Assembly: GCA_963971285.1 (NCBI GenBank)
Contig: OZ020244.1
Span: 9,858,001-9,922,000 of the forward strand
DNA: 64,000 bases
Direction of reading: 5' to 3'
Source of the DNA: Astropecten irregularis
Taxonomy: Eukaryota; Echinodermata; Asteroidea; Paxillosida; Astropectinidae
The notes under the pieces were generated by a model, which worked only from the letters and a program-made list of their open reading frames with translations, had not been told where the DNA came from and did no database searches. The position numbers and the translations under genes were made by a program. Each line of letters starts with the position of its first letter. The stretch's first letter is position 1. Below, piece after piece: positions 44,412 through 57,678 of the stretch.

Positions 44412-45797
44412 GTACTTATTTCTCCATATTAATGATAACTATTAACGTGCCATTTCCTCATGACTCTGTGTTGATGGGTTAACACGTTTTGTGATTCCAT
44501 CCGTACCATTTATGGAGGAATCGAGCCTGGTTTAACTGCTGCTTACCAAAAGGCTTTTCAACATTTGTACTGTTAATACCCTGACATTATGTCCTTGGCA
44601 GTTTTGCACATTCGGTGTAGGGGAATTATTTCAAAATTGTGTTGATTGCTTGGTCATGCCTTGGATGGAATAGGCCTCAGTTAATTACAGAAATAATCTA
44701 GAAATAGAGCAAATAAAAGTAATTCCTTAAAAGTAGTCCTCATGGCAATGAAAGCAAAATAAGTTTACAGCAACAACAAAATATAACTTTATGACCTCTG
44801 GTCAAACTGCCCAGTCAAAAAAGTCAAAGTGCATGGTAAACATGGTCACAAAATCTTCAATAACTGTAACACAAGTGAATCAAAAGACTGGATTCTATGA
44901 AACTAAATCTTAAATCTTTTCTTTGTACATACACAATTGTAATGGTTAAAATCAAATCAAAAATATATGTTTAAATTCCCTCTCCTACACATGCCTTAAG
45001 ATATACATGTAATGATGGTGGCTTGCTAATGTTTTGGGGGCTTGATGTATAGTTGTTTTTCTTACCTGTGTTAAGTTGAGGTCTGAGAGCTATGAATGTT
45101 TTAATATAGCATGTTGATGTGTTGTTATTAGCTTTCATTAACTGTTAGTGCGTGTTAATGTAAGTCGAGTAATTTTTTGTTTCACATGATATTTATATAA
45201 TTTGTTTATTTGGCGCCTTTACATTTGAACTTATGCGCAATAGCCTACAAATGAGTAAAATTATTAGGGCCTATTAAGTTGTCATTTTCTATTGTCGTAG
45301 AATACTAACCTTTCTGCTCAGTTCAATATCACCGTAAATGTGAAATTCTATTTCGAGTTCTAAATTTCCTCACAAGTTATAACAGTTGTTTAAAATGTTT
45401 TGTACACAGAGTATCACCTTTTAATGTGCAATTCATTGACTAATTAGTTAACGGGTATCATTACCTTGATGTGACTTTAATACGCATCATTATCAATTCT
45501 ATAATCCTCATTATGGTGTACTTTATATTTCGTCGGTCTAGTGTTGGGTAGTACGGATCCAAAATAAATATTTCTAAATTTGTAAACAATTTGCATCATG
45601 TGCGCATTTTATTTGCCTCTCATGCATCTAAAAGAACTTGTATATTTGGAGAGAAAATGAACTTTAACCTGAAGTAAAATAATATTTCAAAAGAAAGAAA
45701 TGGAATTGATGAAAGTGCGAGCGAGAGGGAAGGGTGATACTGCTGCATTGGCGGCCCATACAAACACGGATTTTGAATAGCCTATGCCTTAATTATT
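44412..45797. other. Unremarkable AT-rich spacer
   Basis: Flank beyond Gypsy A. I see no frame longer than about 60 codons with any domain, no tandem repeat and no inverted repeat of note. Confidence 0.5.
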
Positions 45798-46130
45798 AGC
45801 TGTTTCGCATGCAGCGGAACAGCTTTTGTTTTTCTTATTTTTTTAGCTGTTTCGCATGCAGCGGAACAGCTTTTGTTTTTGTTATTAGCTGTTTCGCATG
45901 CAGCGGAACAGCTTTTTTTTTTTTTTTTTTTCTTTTTTCCTTTTTTTTTGGCTTTTCCATGTTCAATGGAAAAGGTATTGTTTTTGTTCTGATTTTTTTT
46001 TTGGCTTTTCCGTGTTCAACGGAAAAGGTATTGTTTTTGCTCTGATTTTTTTGGCTTTTTCGCGAAAGCGAAAAGCCTTTATTTCTGTTCTGTTTTTTGT
46101 TTTTGGCTTTTTCGCGCAAGCGAAAAGCCT
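45798..46130 (+). repeat. Array of seven short hairpins separated by T-tracts
   Basis: Seven stem-loops spaced 42-63 bases apart. Units 1-3 (45798, 45845, 45887): GCTGTTTCGC/GCGGAACAGC. Units 4-5 (about 45950, 46003): CTTTTCCAT/ATGGAAAAG and CTTTTCCGT/ACGGAAAAG, a compensatory pair change. Units 6-7 (about 46053, 46105): GGCTTTTTCGC with GCGAAAAGCC and loops GAAA and GCAA. Each is followed by a T-rich run. The frames through it are low complexity. Confidence 0.8.
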
Positions 46131-49100
46131 TTATTTTTTTTTTTTTTTTTTTTCTTCTTCCTCTTCTTCTTGTCGCTTGAGTTACCATAGACTTTTTCTT
46201 TGCGGCACTTTGGCTACTTTTAAACTGCCGATTTGAACCAAACTTGGTCTGAAGGAAGTCCATATAGGGAAGTTGTCTCCCAAACATTTTCGACATCATG
46301 ACGTCATAACTTGATTTTATATGAATTTGTTAATATTTCTCACAGCCCGTTAACTTTGTACACAGATTACGTGACAATATGGTCGTGTACAAAACATATG
46401 ATGCTCGAATGACTGAACTCTCCCCATACATGTGCACTGCACTGTACGTACTGCACTGTACGTACGTACTACACTGTGTGTATGGCATTCATAATAATGT
46501 CCGCGGCCGGATTGCATGACTCGATCAAAACTTCGTTTATAATCTTCCCATAGACATTTTCATGTAAGACTTTTTATATATCGTTAAATACCAGCACCAA
46601 ATATCGAATTGCTATCGATGTAGGTTGCCGTATTGTACGTCATTTTATGGGTCGCGTTAATATTAGCTATACATGTACTTTGGGAAGAGTTGTATGGAAA
46701 AGTGCAATGATCCATAATTTGAAGTTTTTTTGTACGTGGCAATAATGATCAGTTTTACACATGAACAAATTAAATTATGTCACGTCATTTTCCCTAGACT
46801 TTAGTGTCATCAGAGTAATTTCATGTTCTTGATATAATTTTGTATAATATTCTATTCCGTAGGCCTATTTATAGGCAAAATACAGTCATGCAGCGTCGGT
46901 CCCCCATCGGCCCGACCTCGGCTGGACGACCATTGTTAGTACACGCGGAGGTATTTACACGGCCGTTTCATAGTGGCAACCACCATGCACCGGCAGACCA
47001 CGCGTCACGGTCGGTGGATCGGCGCCGCTGCTGAGCCGCCTGCGGCCCGATGGCGTGGCTTGCGCACTGGGCCACGGGCCGGGACGTGATGTCAGATTGA
47101 CTGTTGACTCAAAACTATATTTTCCCTCATAGACAATGCATGTACGTCTTTGTTTATATCATTTTCAAACAAAATCTTACTAAACCACAATTCCATCGAT
47201 GTACATGTAAGTTGGTACGTATATTGTATGTCAATACGGTCCACGGCATGCTCCTGTCAAGTTCATGCCGTACAACCGTAACTAGTATTGGGTTTTTTCT
47301 CACGCTACCCGATTGACATGAAAATAATGGTCATAGTAAAATGGTACGATGTGACTCAATTCCCCCAAACATGTGTAAAACATTGTATACAGTATGTAAA
47401 ACTTAAATGTTTATTGCCATAGACAATGCATGTAAGTCTTTTTTTTAAATATTATTTACAAACCATAAAATCTTAACCGAAATGCTATCGACGTACTAGA
47501 TTGCGGAGTATTTAGTATTTATTTCATTTCTCGGGAAGAACAAGATACAAAGCACAAGAACAACAATTAACACTTTCAGTAGAACAGGACAAAACAAATA
47601 CAATAACTACATAATAATCCAATCAACTCCCGAAGGATTGCCCAAAAGGAAATATTCCTGTCAAAGGGGCTCTCTAGACTAATTGAATTAAATAAATATA
47701 ATTGAAATAAATAATCATAAATAATATAAATATAATAATATGAACAAATAATATAAATAAATAATAAAAAATGCAAACAATAACCATAATTCATTATGAT
47801 AAAGCAAAGGGGTTCTCCAGACAGAAATTAATTAAATTAAATTAAATATAAATAAGAAATAAGGTGACAAATTGTTATGTGGATCGGTTTGCCGAAACGC
47901 CATGGAACAATCGCTATAAGCTTATAAGTACATCTTAAAAGATGAGTTGTGTAAGAAAAAACTGCAATGATCCATAAATTTGTACATGTGTTTTTGTTTG
48001 TGAACAGAGTTTTGTATGATATGGTGATGGTCATTTATAAAACATACGATGTGTTAATTATTGAATCAATTCCTATATACACAACATGTACGTCTTTTCC
48101 CTGTGTAAAACATATGATGACATGTAATGCCCGATTGATTCAAAAACAAAACTTCGTACATGCATGTTAGGCACTCAGGGTCTTTCTTTGTGACTCATTG
48201 CTTGACCTCTGTGACCTCTACTTCCGGTCAAACAGGAAGTAGCTCCTCATTTAAAATTGGTAAGAGCTAGAATCATGATTCTTTCACCAAAAGTGAATGT
48301 TAGGCAAGGTCTTTCTTGGTGACACAATTGCTTGACATCCGTGACCTCTACTTGCAGTCAAACAGGATGACGTCAAACAATGACGTCATCATGACGGTGG
48401 TTGCTGATCGTTATTATGAAGTTATTTTCTCAGTTTTATATGTGGTAATTAATGGTCATTAATTTTAGAAACATACTAAATTACTATACAATTGATGACT
48501 TTGTATAGATCGAGTTTTGTGTGTGGCAATAAAACATACGATGTCATGTGCGATTGACTTTGTTTTGTACTAGAATGCGAGTTTCTTTTTTATCAGCAGC
48601 TACAGTATTGACCGCTCAAGAATTTAATGGTTCATGTAATTAAACCAGGGGCCCCGATACACGGCCGGCCGATATAGTTATTTATTTCTTCTTTTTTTAA
48701 TAAACTGTTCACGTGTATTGTTACATTACGATGATGACATAAAAATTGCAGAATTGTAAAAACCACCTGATGTTATTAACATGATACGATGTTGTTTTGA
48801 TCAGGACTTTTTCGACAGTTGTATGTTCGTTGTGAGAACGTACGAATTGTAAAGTACGCCCTCATGTGAAGGAATTATCCATTTAGTCTGGTTCCCTGCC
48901 CAAAGATTCATTGACGACTAGACTCTTAACGTATAACGTATTGAATATTATGCATACACTATAATACACATGCATTACTTGGGAAATATATTGCAGAAGC
49001 TGTACTTGTAATTGTGTTATAAAGCCATCATGATTTGTAATAATTATGAAAGGCGAGGACAATTAAATATTCGAATTCGGATTATTTTATGTTGTGTTGG

Positions 49101-49380
49101 CGCATAATGATTATTAGTACCATTGTCTTTTATCATCTGAGCACAAAATGCAGAAAATCAAAAACAACCCATTTTGGATACTGAATTTTGACAATGACTT
49201 TGAATCAGTTTCACAACAGCTTATTTCCTCTTGGTTTCCATCATATAAGGACAGTCATATTATTATGATCAGGAAGAAACCCAAAACAACAGTAATACAA
49301 GAAATAAATACTCTTTTCATTTCTGGGTAAATTGACTTGTTTTATTGCAAAACACGGACTAGTTACCATTTTTTTAATAA
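46131..49380. other. Gene-poor region with degenerate repeats
   Basis: No coding gene is recognisable. A GC-rich island of about 200 bases (46888-47090) stands out from AT-rich surroundings but has no match I know. Phrases such as CATAGACAATGCATGTA and ACATACGATGT recur at several places (46550-48120), suggesting an old tandem duplication. A pair of about 125-bp direct repeats (TGACCTCTACTT with CAAACAGGA) lies at 48171-48410. Confidence 0.45.
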
Positions 49381-51045
49381 GTGGTTTTGTATTCACAATT
49401 AACAAGAATCAATATTTGTAAACCATGGCTGGTAACAACTGCATAAAAATGTGTCTGCAGAACACAGTGGAATTCACATTGAATTTAATTCATTTGTAAG
49501 CTAGCTTTCGATCTTCTTAAAATTTTTAGACCGTGATGATTTTTGTGACACTAGACACAAGAATCAGTGTCCATTTAAAGGTACAATACTTAATTGGTAA
49601 AGGTCACTGAACAGCACTCACTGTACTTTGTCTGATCAAACATGTACATGAAAAAATAAACATGTGAACATTTGAGTTCAATTGGACATCTGAGTCACAA
49701 GAAAATAGCGAAAACCCGACTCACTTTTTCTTATAAAACATGAAGAATGGTTTTGATCTTACCTGATCAAAACTGTTTTCGGTCTTTGTTTTATTAATTT
49801 CTGGATAAATACAGCATGGAAATATTTTAACAGTATGTTTCTACCAGCACCATCTTCATACCTTGAGTGAAAGGGGATAACTAAAACAACTCAATTGAGA
49901 GTGGCATTTATGTTCGGACGAACGATCTTTGGAATAGACACTAAATCTTTATTTGATAATTTCCTTGAAAAACCCAGTATCTGATGAACCAAGATTTCCC
50001 AGGGTGACTGTTTGCACAGTTTACGAACTGTTGAGTCCATTTTCTGTCTCAAACTCAATAATTTTTTTTTTTAGGCCTTGCATATCCTATGCTCACTTTA
50101 AGTCTTAAGAATACATTTTGCTTTCAAGAATATGGCAAGACGTGACTACAAATTGACAAAACACAATGCAGTAGAGTTAATTGCTATGGTTTGACATGTC
50201 CCTGCTTAGTGTAGCAGTCAGTTGGTTTTGTATGCACAATTATGTAGAATCAATATTTGTGAACCATGGCTGGGAACAACTGCATAAAAATGTGTCTGCA
50301 GAACACAGAGGAATTCACATTGAATTTAATTCATTTGTAGGCAAGCTTTCTGCTTAAAATTTCAGACAGATTTTTTTTTGACACTAGACACAAGACTCAT
50401 AGTTGTCCAGGTACAATACATGATTGGTAAAGGTCACATGGACAGCACTCATACTTTGTCTGATCAAACATGTAAATGAAATAAGAAACCTGTGAAAAGT
50501 TGAGCTCAATTGGACATCTGAGTCACAAGAAAATGGCGAAAACCCAACTAAATTTTTCGTATAAAACATGAAGAATGGTTTTGATCTTACCTCGAGATCA
50601 AACCTGTTTTCGGTCTTTGTTTTACTAATCTCTGGATAAATAAAGCATTTCAGGTGGAAATATTTTAACAGTATGTTTCTACCAGCACCATCTTCAAACC
50701 TTGAGTGAAAGGGGATAACTATAACAACTCAAGGGTTTCATTTATGTTCGTTCCAAAAATCGTTCGGACGAACGATCTTTGGAAGACACTAAATCTTGGT
50801 TTCCTTGAAAAACCCAGCATCTGATGAACCAAGATTTCCCATGGTGACTGTTTGCACAGTTTACGAACCGTTGACTCCATTTTCTGTCTCAAACTCATGA
50901 CATTTTTTTTTAGGCCTTGCAAATCCTATGCATCTTTAAGAATACATTTTGCTTTCAAGAATATGGCAAGACGTGGCTACAAATTGACAATGCAGTAGAG
51001 TTAATTGCTATGGTTTGACATGTCCATGCTCGGTGTAGCAGTCAC
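49381..51045 (+). repeat. Tandem duplication of about 840 bp
   Basis: 49381-50220 and 50223-51045 are imperfect direct copies: both run from GGTTTTGTAT-CACAATTA, through AACCATGGCTGG and TTCGGACGAACGATCTTTGG, to TTAATTGCTATGGTTTGACA. Identity looks roughly 85-90 percent with indels. A shorter partial third copy follows to about 51180. No coding content. Confidence 0.75.
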
Positions 51046-51169
51046 TATCTTGACGACAAGTTGACCACAATTGACACAAGAATCATAGTTGTACATTTAA
51101 ATATACATTTTGCTTGCAAGAATATGGCTTTCAAACGTGACTACAAATTGACAATGCAGTAGAGTAGCT

Positions 51170-51482
51170 ATGGTTTGACATGTCCCTGCTGAGTGTCCTG
51201 AAGACAAATTGACCTCGCAGTGGAGAATGGTCATGGGCTGACATGTCCCTGCTGAGTGTATCAGTCACTATCCTGATGACAAATTGACCTCGCAGTGGAG
51301 AATGGTCATGGGTTGACATGTCCCTTCTGAGTGTATCAGTCACCATCCTGAAGACAAATTGACCTCACATTGGAGAATGGTCATGGGTTGACATGTCCCT
51401 GCTGAGTGTATCAGTCACTATCCTGATGACAAATTGACCTCGCAGTGGAGAATGGTCATGGGTTGACATGTCCCTGCCGAGT
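51170..51482 (+). repeat. 75-bp tandem repeat, about four copies
   Basis: Units of TGTCCCTGCTGAGTGTATCA followed by GTCACTATCCTGATGACAAA and a GACCTCGCAGTGGAGAATGG tail. They seem to have grown from the end of the preceding duplication. A related single unit recurs near 52405. Confidence 0.8.
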
Positions 51483-52495
51483 GCCCATAGTTGATGAAGA
51501 AAATCAGGAGATGGATGTCAGAGGTGACTCAGCATTCTCCGATGACTTGGTAGTCCACAAGGTAATCAAGGCTAGTTGATGAAGAGGGGGTGTGTCTTCT
51601 CTGAATAGCAAGATGGTCATCAGCAACAATCATAGAAGCAGTCAACCAAGCACTCAAATGAATTCCGTAATGCACCACTATGTTGTGCATCATTGTCGGT
51701 GAGGTTGGGAGGGTCGGTGTTTTTGCTGGTGATTGTTGCTCTGAAGCAAGTGTGGTATTCTAAAGTGGGAAAAAATGCAAAATGAGACAAGTAAATAAAA
51801 AGGGACATACATCATGTCAAAATAACAGTGGTGTTGCCAAAATACTACATATTGGGTGCATTCGTTTAGCTCCCCGGGGTCGACACCAGTCAACCTCGTC
51901 ACAATTCTCTCGCTTGTTGTGTGCAGTAAAACACCACCATTCCCAGTAAGGGCTGACTCGTGTTAGCTAAACTAATGCAGCCATTAATTTTGTCGTCACA
52001 AACTACAATATTGATATTGATGTATTAACAAGCACACATTTGGGTAAGAAAAAAAACCTTCAGTAAATGACAATTTTTTTTTTCATTTTTCAACTGGTTT
52101 TACAGTAGTTCGTTTGTAATATTAATACATGTAATTAACTGCTGCAAACTGGTCATCAGCCAAAATGACCTGAAATATATCAAATGCTTGGAGTTGGGAG
52201 GGGCCTGGCGCATTTCGATCCTAGCAGAATCTTTCTCAAAGGCTAAAATAATATTGTTACATTGATTATTTCAATAAAGGTCAACATAGAGGTCCTATTC
52301 TTACAAAACATGAACCATTAACAGCCAACATACCTGGAAGTATTATGACCTGTGTAAGAGTATCTGCCACAGCCAAGATAGATCACCATGCAATTGAGAG
52401 AAGTCATGGGTTGACATCGCCCTGCTGAGTGTGTCGGTCACTGCAGCTGTGTATCCCGATGACTAGATGACCATCTGGTGAGTAGTTGAAATGTT
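51483..52495. other. Spacer without recognised feature
   Basis: Nothing coding is seen. Short frames on the minus strand (51620-51902) overlap each other in different frames and show no domain. Confidence 0.4.
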
Positions 52496-52497
52496 TT

Positions 52498-52590
52498 CAC
52501 ATGGCCAGCAGTGGCCATGCACAGTTTGACATGGCCGGCAGTGGCCATGCAATGGTTTGACATGGCCAGCAGTGACCATGCATGGTTTGA
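52498..52590 (+). repeat. Palindromic CATGGCCAGCAGTGGCCATG repeats
   Basis: Three tandem units of about 31 bp, each containing CATGGCC-AGCAGT-GGCCATG, a hairpin with a 7-bp stem, followed by GTTTGA. The third copy has one change in the stem (GACCATG). Confidence 0.7.
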
Positions 52591-52689
52591 TGGCTCTGCT
52601 GAGGGTCATTGTGATGACCGCATGATGATTGCGCATGGTTTGACACACATCATACCTGTGAACATGGTGAAGTATATCAAAATAAACAT

Positions 52690-53149
52690 TCATTCTTTAA
52701 AATTACCATTTTCGACAATAAACTGTGTTCAACGTATAAGTATTGAAACCTACAACGCAAACTCTAAATATACATGCACTTTATATTGATACTGGGTACT
52801 TTGATTTTATAATTCATTGACATGTATGACAACCTCTGTAAAATGCACATCATAGTGATACAAACACCTTATTATACACCGTAACTTCTTTCAATTCCAT
52901 GTTCAATTCGTATCTCTAAACCTCTAAATATGTTCATCTTTAAATACCAGTTCATTGACATATAACAATTTACGTAGAAAACATCACATATTGATATAAG
53001 AACCTTACTATGTATCTCCTTACTACATGTATGTATTCTTTCAATTTGATGTTCAATGCATATCTCTTGATAAATATATTTACTTATGGTAAAAGTCAAT
53101 CATGCCATGTAGATTCCTTCTTCAAATAATATTTCAAGTAAATTGATTT
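52690..53149. repeat. Degenerate repeats flanking the hAT MITE
   Basis: Copies of a roughly 115-bp unit (TTCATTGACAT ... GTAGAAAACATCACATATTG) occur near 52815, 52945 and, beyond the MITE, at 54045. They abut the Helentron 3' side and may be part of its terminal region. Confidence 0.5.
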
Positions 53150-54037
53150 CAGTGTTGTAGTCGAGACCTGGAAGTCCGAGACCAACCGAGACCTGGTTCG
53201 AGACTGAGACCGAGACCAAGACCTTTAAGGCCGAGGGGGAGACCGAGACCTGATGCCTCAATGCCGAGACCTTCAGACCTTGAGTAATTAAATGTAATAA
53301 AAGAATTTAAAAATAATAACAAACACATGTATCATGTGCAACAATGGGAGATGCAACTTTTTATTGGAAATTATGACAGCTTCCTTGAAGATCCAAAACA
53401 TTACTTAACTTTACTAAAGTTAATTAACTTTCTTAATTAACCTTCATTACACTTCAGGAACATAATAATTGTCAGTGTATCAGAATATTAATAAACTGTG
53501 CCCGATGTGGCCTCATGATAATCAGAACCCTGCTAAAAATTATTTCAACTGGGATGGAAAATTTCAGGCACTGACAAGACTTTGAATGGCAGTTGCAATA
53601 GTTCAAGGGTTGGGAGTTTCTTCTCCATACTCCATACTTAATGTCAGGTGCAAGCTTTGCTACCTCTTTGAGATACTTAGCATTTTACTAACCTGTTTCC
53701 AGACATAAAATAAGTATGCAGGTTTACATGTTAAGTATTGGCATGTGTGCACTGACAGAAAAATGATGTTGTAACATAAACATACAGAAATACTACTGTA
53801 CAGTGCTACCTGTAGTATCTCAAGTCGAGCCGAGTGTATTATTTTGCACAATGAGTGCAAGTTTACTTTAGTATACAATATTGCTGGTCTCGGTGCCGAG
53901 ACCAGCAATATTCCGAGACCACAGGGGGGGGGGGGGGGGTGGGGGGCGAGACCGAGACCAAGACCACAGGGCGGGGAGGGTGAGGGGGAGGGGGAGACCG
54001 AGACCAGGAAAAGGTGGTCTCGAGACCTACAACACTG
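53150..54037. mobile_element. hAT-type MITE, 888 bp
   Basis: Begins CAGTGTTGTAGTCGAGACC and ends GGTCTCGAGACCTACAACACTG, flanked by the perfect 8-bp duplication ATTGATTT (53142-53149 and 54038-54045). CAGTGTTG ends and an 8-bp TSD are hAT hallmarks. Both ends carry dense CCGAGACC repeats, and a G-run of more than 15 lies near 53924-53940. No transposase frame. Confidence 0.88.
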
Positions 54038-54057
54038 ATTGATTTACATAGAAAACA

Positions 54058-57000
54058 TCACATATTGATAGTGATACAAACAACTTCATGATAACTGTAA
54101 TAAGTAGGAATTACAGTTGCACATACTGATTCTATATTTCTTACATATACATGATCAATCAATGTCCCATTCTCTGTTGTTGCATCTGTCACACATTGTT
54201 TATATCCATGCTCACACATTAGTTTCTCAATTTGTGTATGTTTCAAAATATCTTCATTAAAATCACCCATTACAATACATCTATTAGATACTTTATGAAG
54301 TTCATTAAGTAGATGTTTCATGTTGGTAATAAACTCAATCATGGAATATGATGGTGGTCGATAAACTGTCACCACAGAATATGACACTTCACAAATTACT
54401 TGTATTGCAATATACTCCAAGTTGTGTACAGGTAAGATCAGTCTACTGAATGTCTTGTTCCTTCTACCATACACAGCAACACCTCCATGACACTGTTTAC
54501 TTAACATGCGAGTAGCACTGCATGAATTATTATATGAAGCACTTCTGACTTGATGGTAGCATTTTAAATCACTTAATTCTGTCTCACAGTCAAACTCATT
54601 CTCATTCCATGTTTCTGTCAGACAAATAAAATCTGCTGACATCATATCAATATTACATTCTAAGTCTTGAAAGTGTTCTTTCAATCCTTGGATATTATGC
54701 ATCATGATTACAGTGCCATTTGGTGGTAATGCTCTTACATTAGACTCTTCAATAAATTCCATCATATTACTCAATGAATCCTTCACTGTTTTATTGCAAT
54801 AAAGAAACTTTTCATTAAACCCTACAATCATAAGTCCATTAAGAGATGTTACTCTGCTTAATGCAACATATGCTTGACCTGCTGAAAATGTACGTTCAAG
54901 AGACACCACTGCTCTGTCTGTAGTCACTCCTTGTACTTTATGAACTGTACAGGCCCAAGCTAATTTCAATGGAAATTGTCGTCTTATCCACTGTTTCCTT
55001 ATATGTTCTTCTTCCCTTTGAATTTGAATATATCCATCATTTGTTGCACTTTTCCTTTTCTTTTTGGATCCAACACTTTTGCTATCAAATATAATATGTA
55101 TGTATTCAGGGGTAGATTCATCATGTGATAGAATGATTTCACAAACAGTTCCAAGTACTCCATTCACAAGTCCATCAGAAACATCAAGGTTTTTAGTGAG
55201 CATTACTCTAGCACCAGTACCTAGCCACAGTGATTCAGACAAAGTTGCTTGCGCTGACTTCTTTGGTATTTTCACTCTTGTCTTTTTATGGGAATCTTTC
55301 TGAAAGTCATTTGCTAAAATACATAAATAATCATTGCACTTTGCAAACAGTATCTTCTTATTGTATTCATCAACCTGTTTATTACATGGAAATATATGTA
55401 AAGCATCATCCCACTCTTCTCCAGTTTCTCGTGATTGTAACATTGCCACATCTTCATCCAATAATTTATCTTGCTTAGCTCTGACACGTATTCTATTCAA
55501 AGTTTCCGCAAACCTCATATCATCCTTTTGTCTAATAATTTCCCTCAACTCTACTTTCTTAAAACAATCATTCCACAGATCTACTGCAATATCTCTCTGA
55601 TGCAATGATTTCCCCTTGACTGGAGGCAATTGATAAAAATCACCAACAGCTAAAATGCTCACTTTTCCAAATGGCTTGTGATCACGTGTTTGCTTAATCT
55701 GACGCAGACGTCCATGAATGTAACACAACATTTTATGATCAACCATTGATATTTCATCAATAATAACAATTTGAAGATCTTGCAATTCATTCCTCAAAGT
55801 ATTCAATTTCTCCTCACCAAGTGGTTGATATGGCAAACGTGCATTAGTGGGGATTGACAACGCACTATGAATTGTACTTCCATTGATATTAAAAGCAGCA
55901 ACTCCAGTAGGTGCAGTTATCATTACAGACACATTATCAGGATTATTAACCATTCTAGTAAAGAGTCTTGTTGCTTCATAATGTATTGATTTAATCAAAT
56001 GACTTTTCCCAGTTCCAGCTCCACCAGTGATAAACACATGAAATGGTTCAGGGTTTTTGCCTTGTACCTTCTGTAAACACCAGTCTCGAATCTTATTAAA
56101 CACTTCCCTTTGCTGTGTATTCAATGACCTCAATAAACTTAGTGCATCTTGCTTTGATATTTTCACTGAATGTGGCTCAATATTACACACTTTGTCTTTC
56201 TTGTCAGATTGTAGGTCAGGAATATCTAAATCACCATCTTCTGGTAATACTGGCTCACGTTCTGCTTCACATTCATGTCTTTCCTGCTCAGATATTGGGG
56301 AAATTAAAGCCCATGCATCTTCCTGCATACCATGTTTTTCTACATATTGTTTAGCTGCTTCAAGAGCCTCAGCATTCTTCTCATATTTAGACCGATTACT
56401 TTCAACAACAACACTTACAGATTTCATTTGGTTATTTAGACAAACTGAACCATTCTTATAAAACTGTTCATAATTATCAAACTGTGATGGCTTCAGTTGA
56501 GCATCAACATGATATGGTAGAAACAACTGTAAAATACTGTGGTAATATTTCTCTGGATATTTGGTCACTGAAAACCTTGGATATCTTATGACTGCTGGTT
56601 CAGTTCTTGTACGTTTCTGTATGTGACCCAGACCATGTTTCAATGCATACACTGGTGACTTTCTTGATATATTACATGTACCTCCATTATAAATAATTCT
56701 ATACTCGGAACAAAATTTTGCTAGACACATGTCATTAAATTCAGAAATGTCTGGCCTTGCTTTGTAACGATCAACTTTATTAGTCATGAAAATATCATCA
56801 TCATCCTCACATTTGCTCTGAATTACAGTCAGTGGCAAACTCATTCTTACAGGATTATCACCTACAGGTATAAACTCCACTTTTCTAGAACCTTCTTTCA
56901 ACCTCAGACCACAAACACGAAACACTGCTTCCTGAGCTGATAATTCTCTATTGTGTAAATACACGCATCCAATTTCCTTCATACTCTGTCTAGCATTTAA

Positions 57001-57678
57001 ATTCCCCTTTTTAGCCTCAATCTGCGCATGTGCTAACAACTGTCCTAACTCTCGTTCTGACTTTGACATATATGATACTACGTATGCTGCACAGGCATAT
57101 GCATCAGTGATATATTGAATATCCATATTAGCATTCCAGGCTCTTATTAAATCAGGATTATACAGATTCACCCATACATCTTGAGGTTCTCTCTTAAAAA
57201 CAATAGTAGATTTCCTGCTTAAAACATCATTAGCCTTCTCAAAATCAGTCTGTGTAATGTTAATGCTTTGAAATAATTCAGATGTTGACATGTGTTGATT
57301 CCTCTCATCCTTGATTGCATTCCATACTGACTGCAATAATTCCTTGGCTGCTGTACGTTTCTTTTCATCATTACTCATGGAAGTACTTTCTTCATGATTA
57401 TATTCATCATCCTCACTATCTTCATTACATTCATCAGCTGGATCAGCACTGGCAATAAATGTTCTATTAGATGGTGGTCTTGGAAAATTAAATCTACATT
57501 CAGAACCCTTCTTCTTACAAGACTTGGTATGTTTTCTACTATGTTGCTGTACATGACTGATTATTTCATTCAATTCCTCATCTTCTTCCTGTGTTGGCAT
57601 CTTGCAACTGATATATTTGTCAATGAATTTTATTACATCAGCATCATCATTTTTTTTCCAGCTTTGGAGCATTCTCAA
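54058..57678 (-). pseudogene. Helentron polyprotein: PIF1-type helicase and endonuclease part
   Basis: An open frame of 1206 codons. The first 30 residues overlap the Rep frame, and the two relaxase tyrosines are probably in AAYVVSYMSKSE (about residue 195). Helicase motifs: Walker A GGAGTGKSHLIK (about 550), Walker B IVIIDEISMVD (about 636), late motifs HKVQGVTTDRAVV and YVALSRVTSLNGL. After about 985 comes an AP-type endonuclease (FICLTETWNEN, GDFNEDIL, IDHVYVR) ending at SYHEVV, where the usual SDH has Y for D. The enzyme would unwind and cut DNA during rolling-circle-like transposition. It is open but cut off from its N-terminus by frameshifts. Confidence 0.88.

Noticed and set aside
45809-46299. 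Phenylalanine-rich and lysine-rich frames across the hairpin array
   Set aside because: They are produced by T/A tracts and hairpin words; low complexity on both strands.
46840-47034. GC-rich frame of 64 codons and possible CpG island
   Set aside because: Short, no domain, no promoter or transcript evidence; noted only as a composition change.
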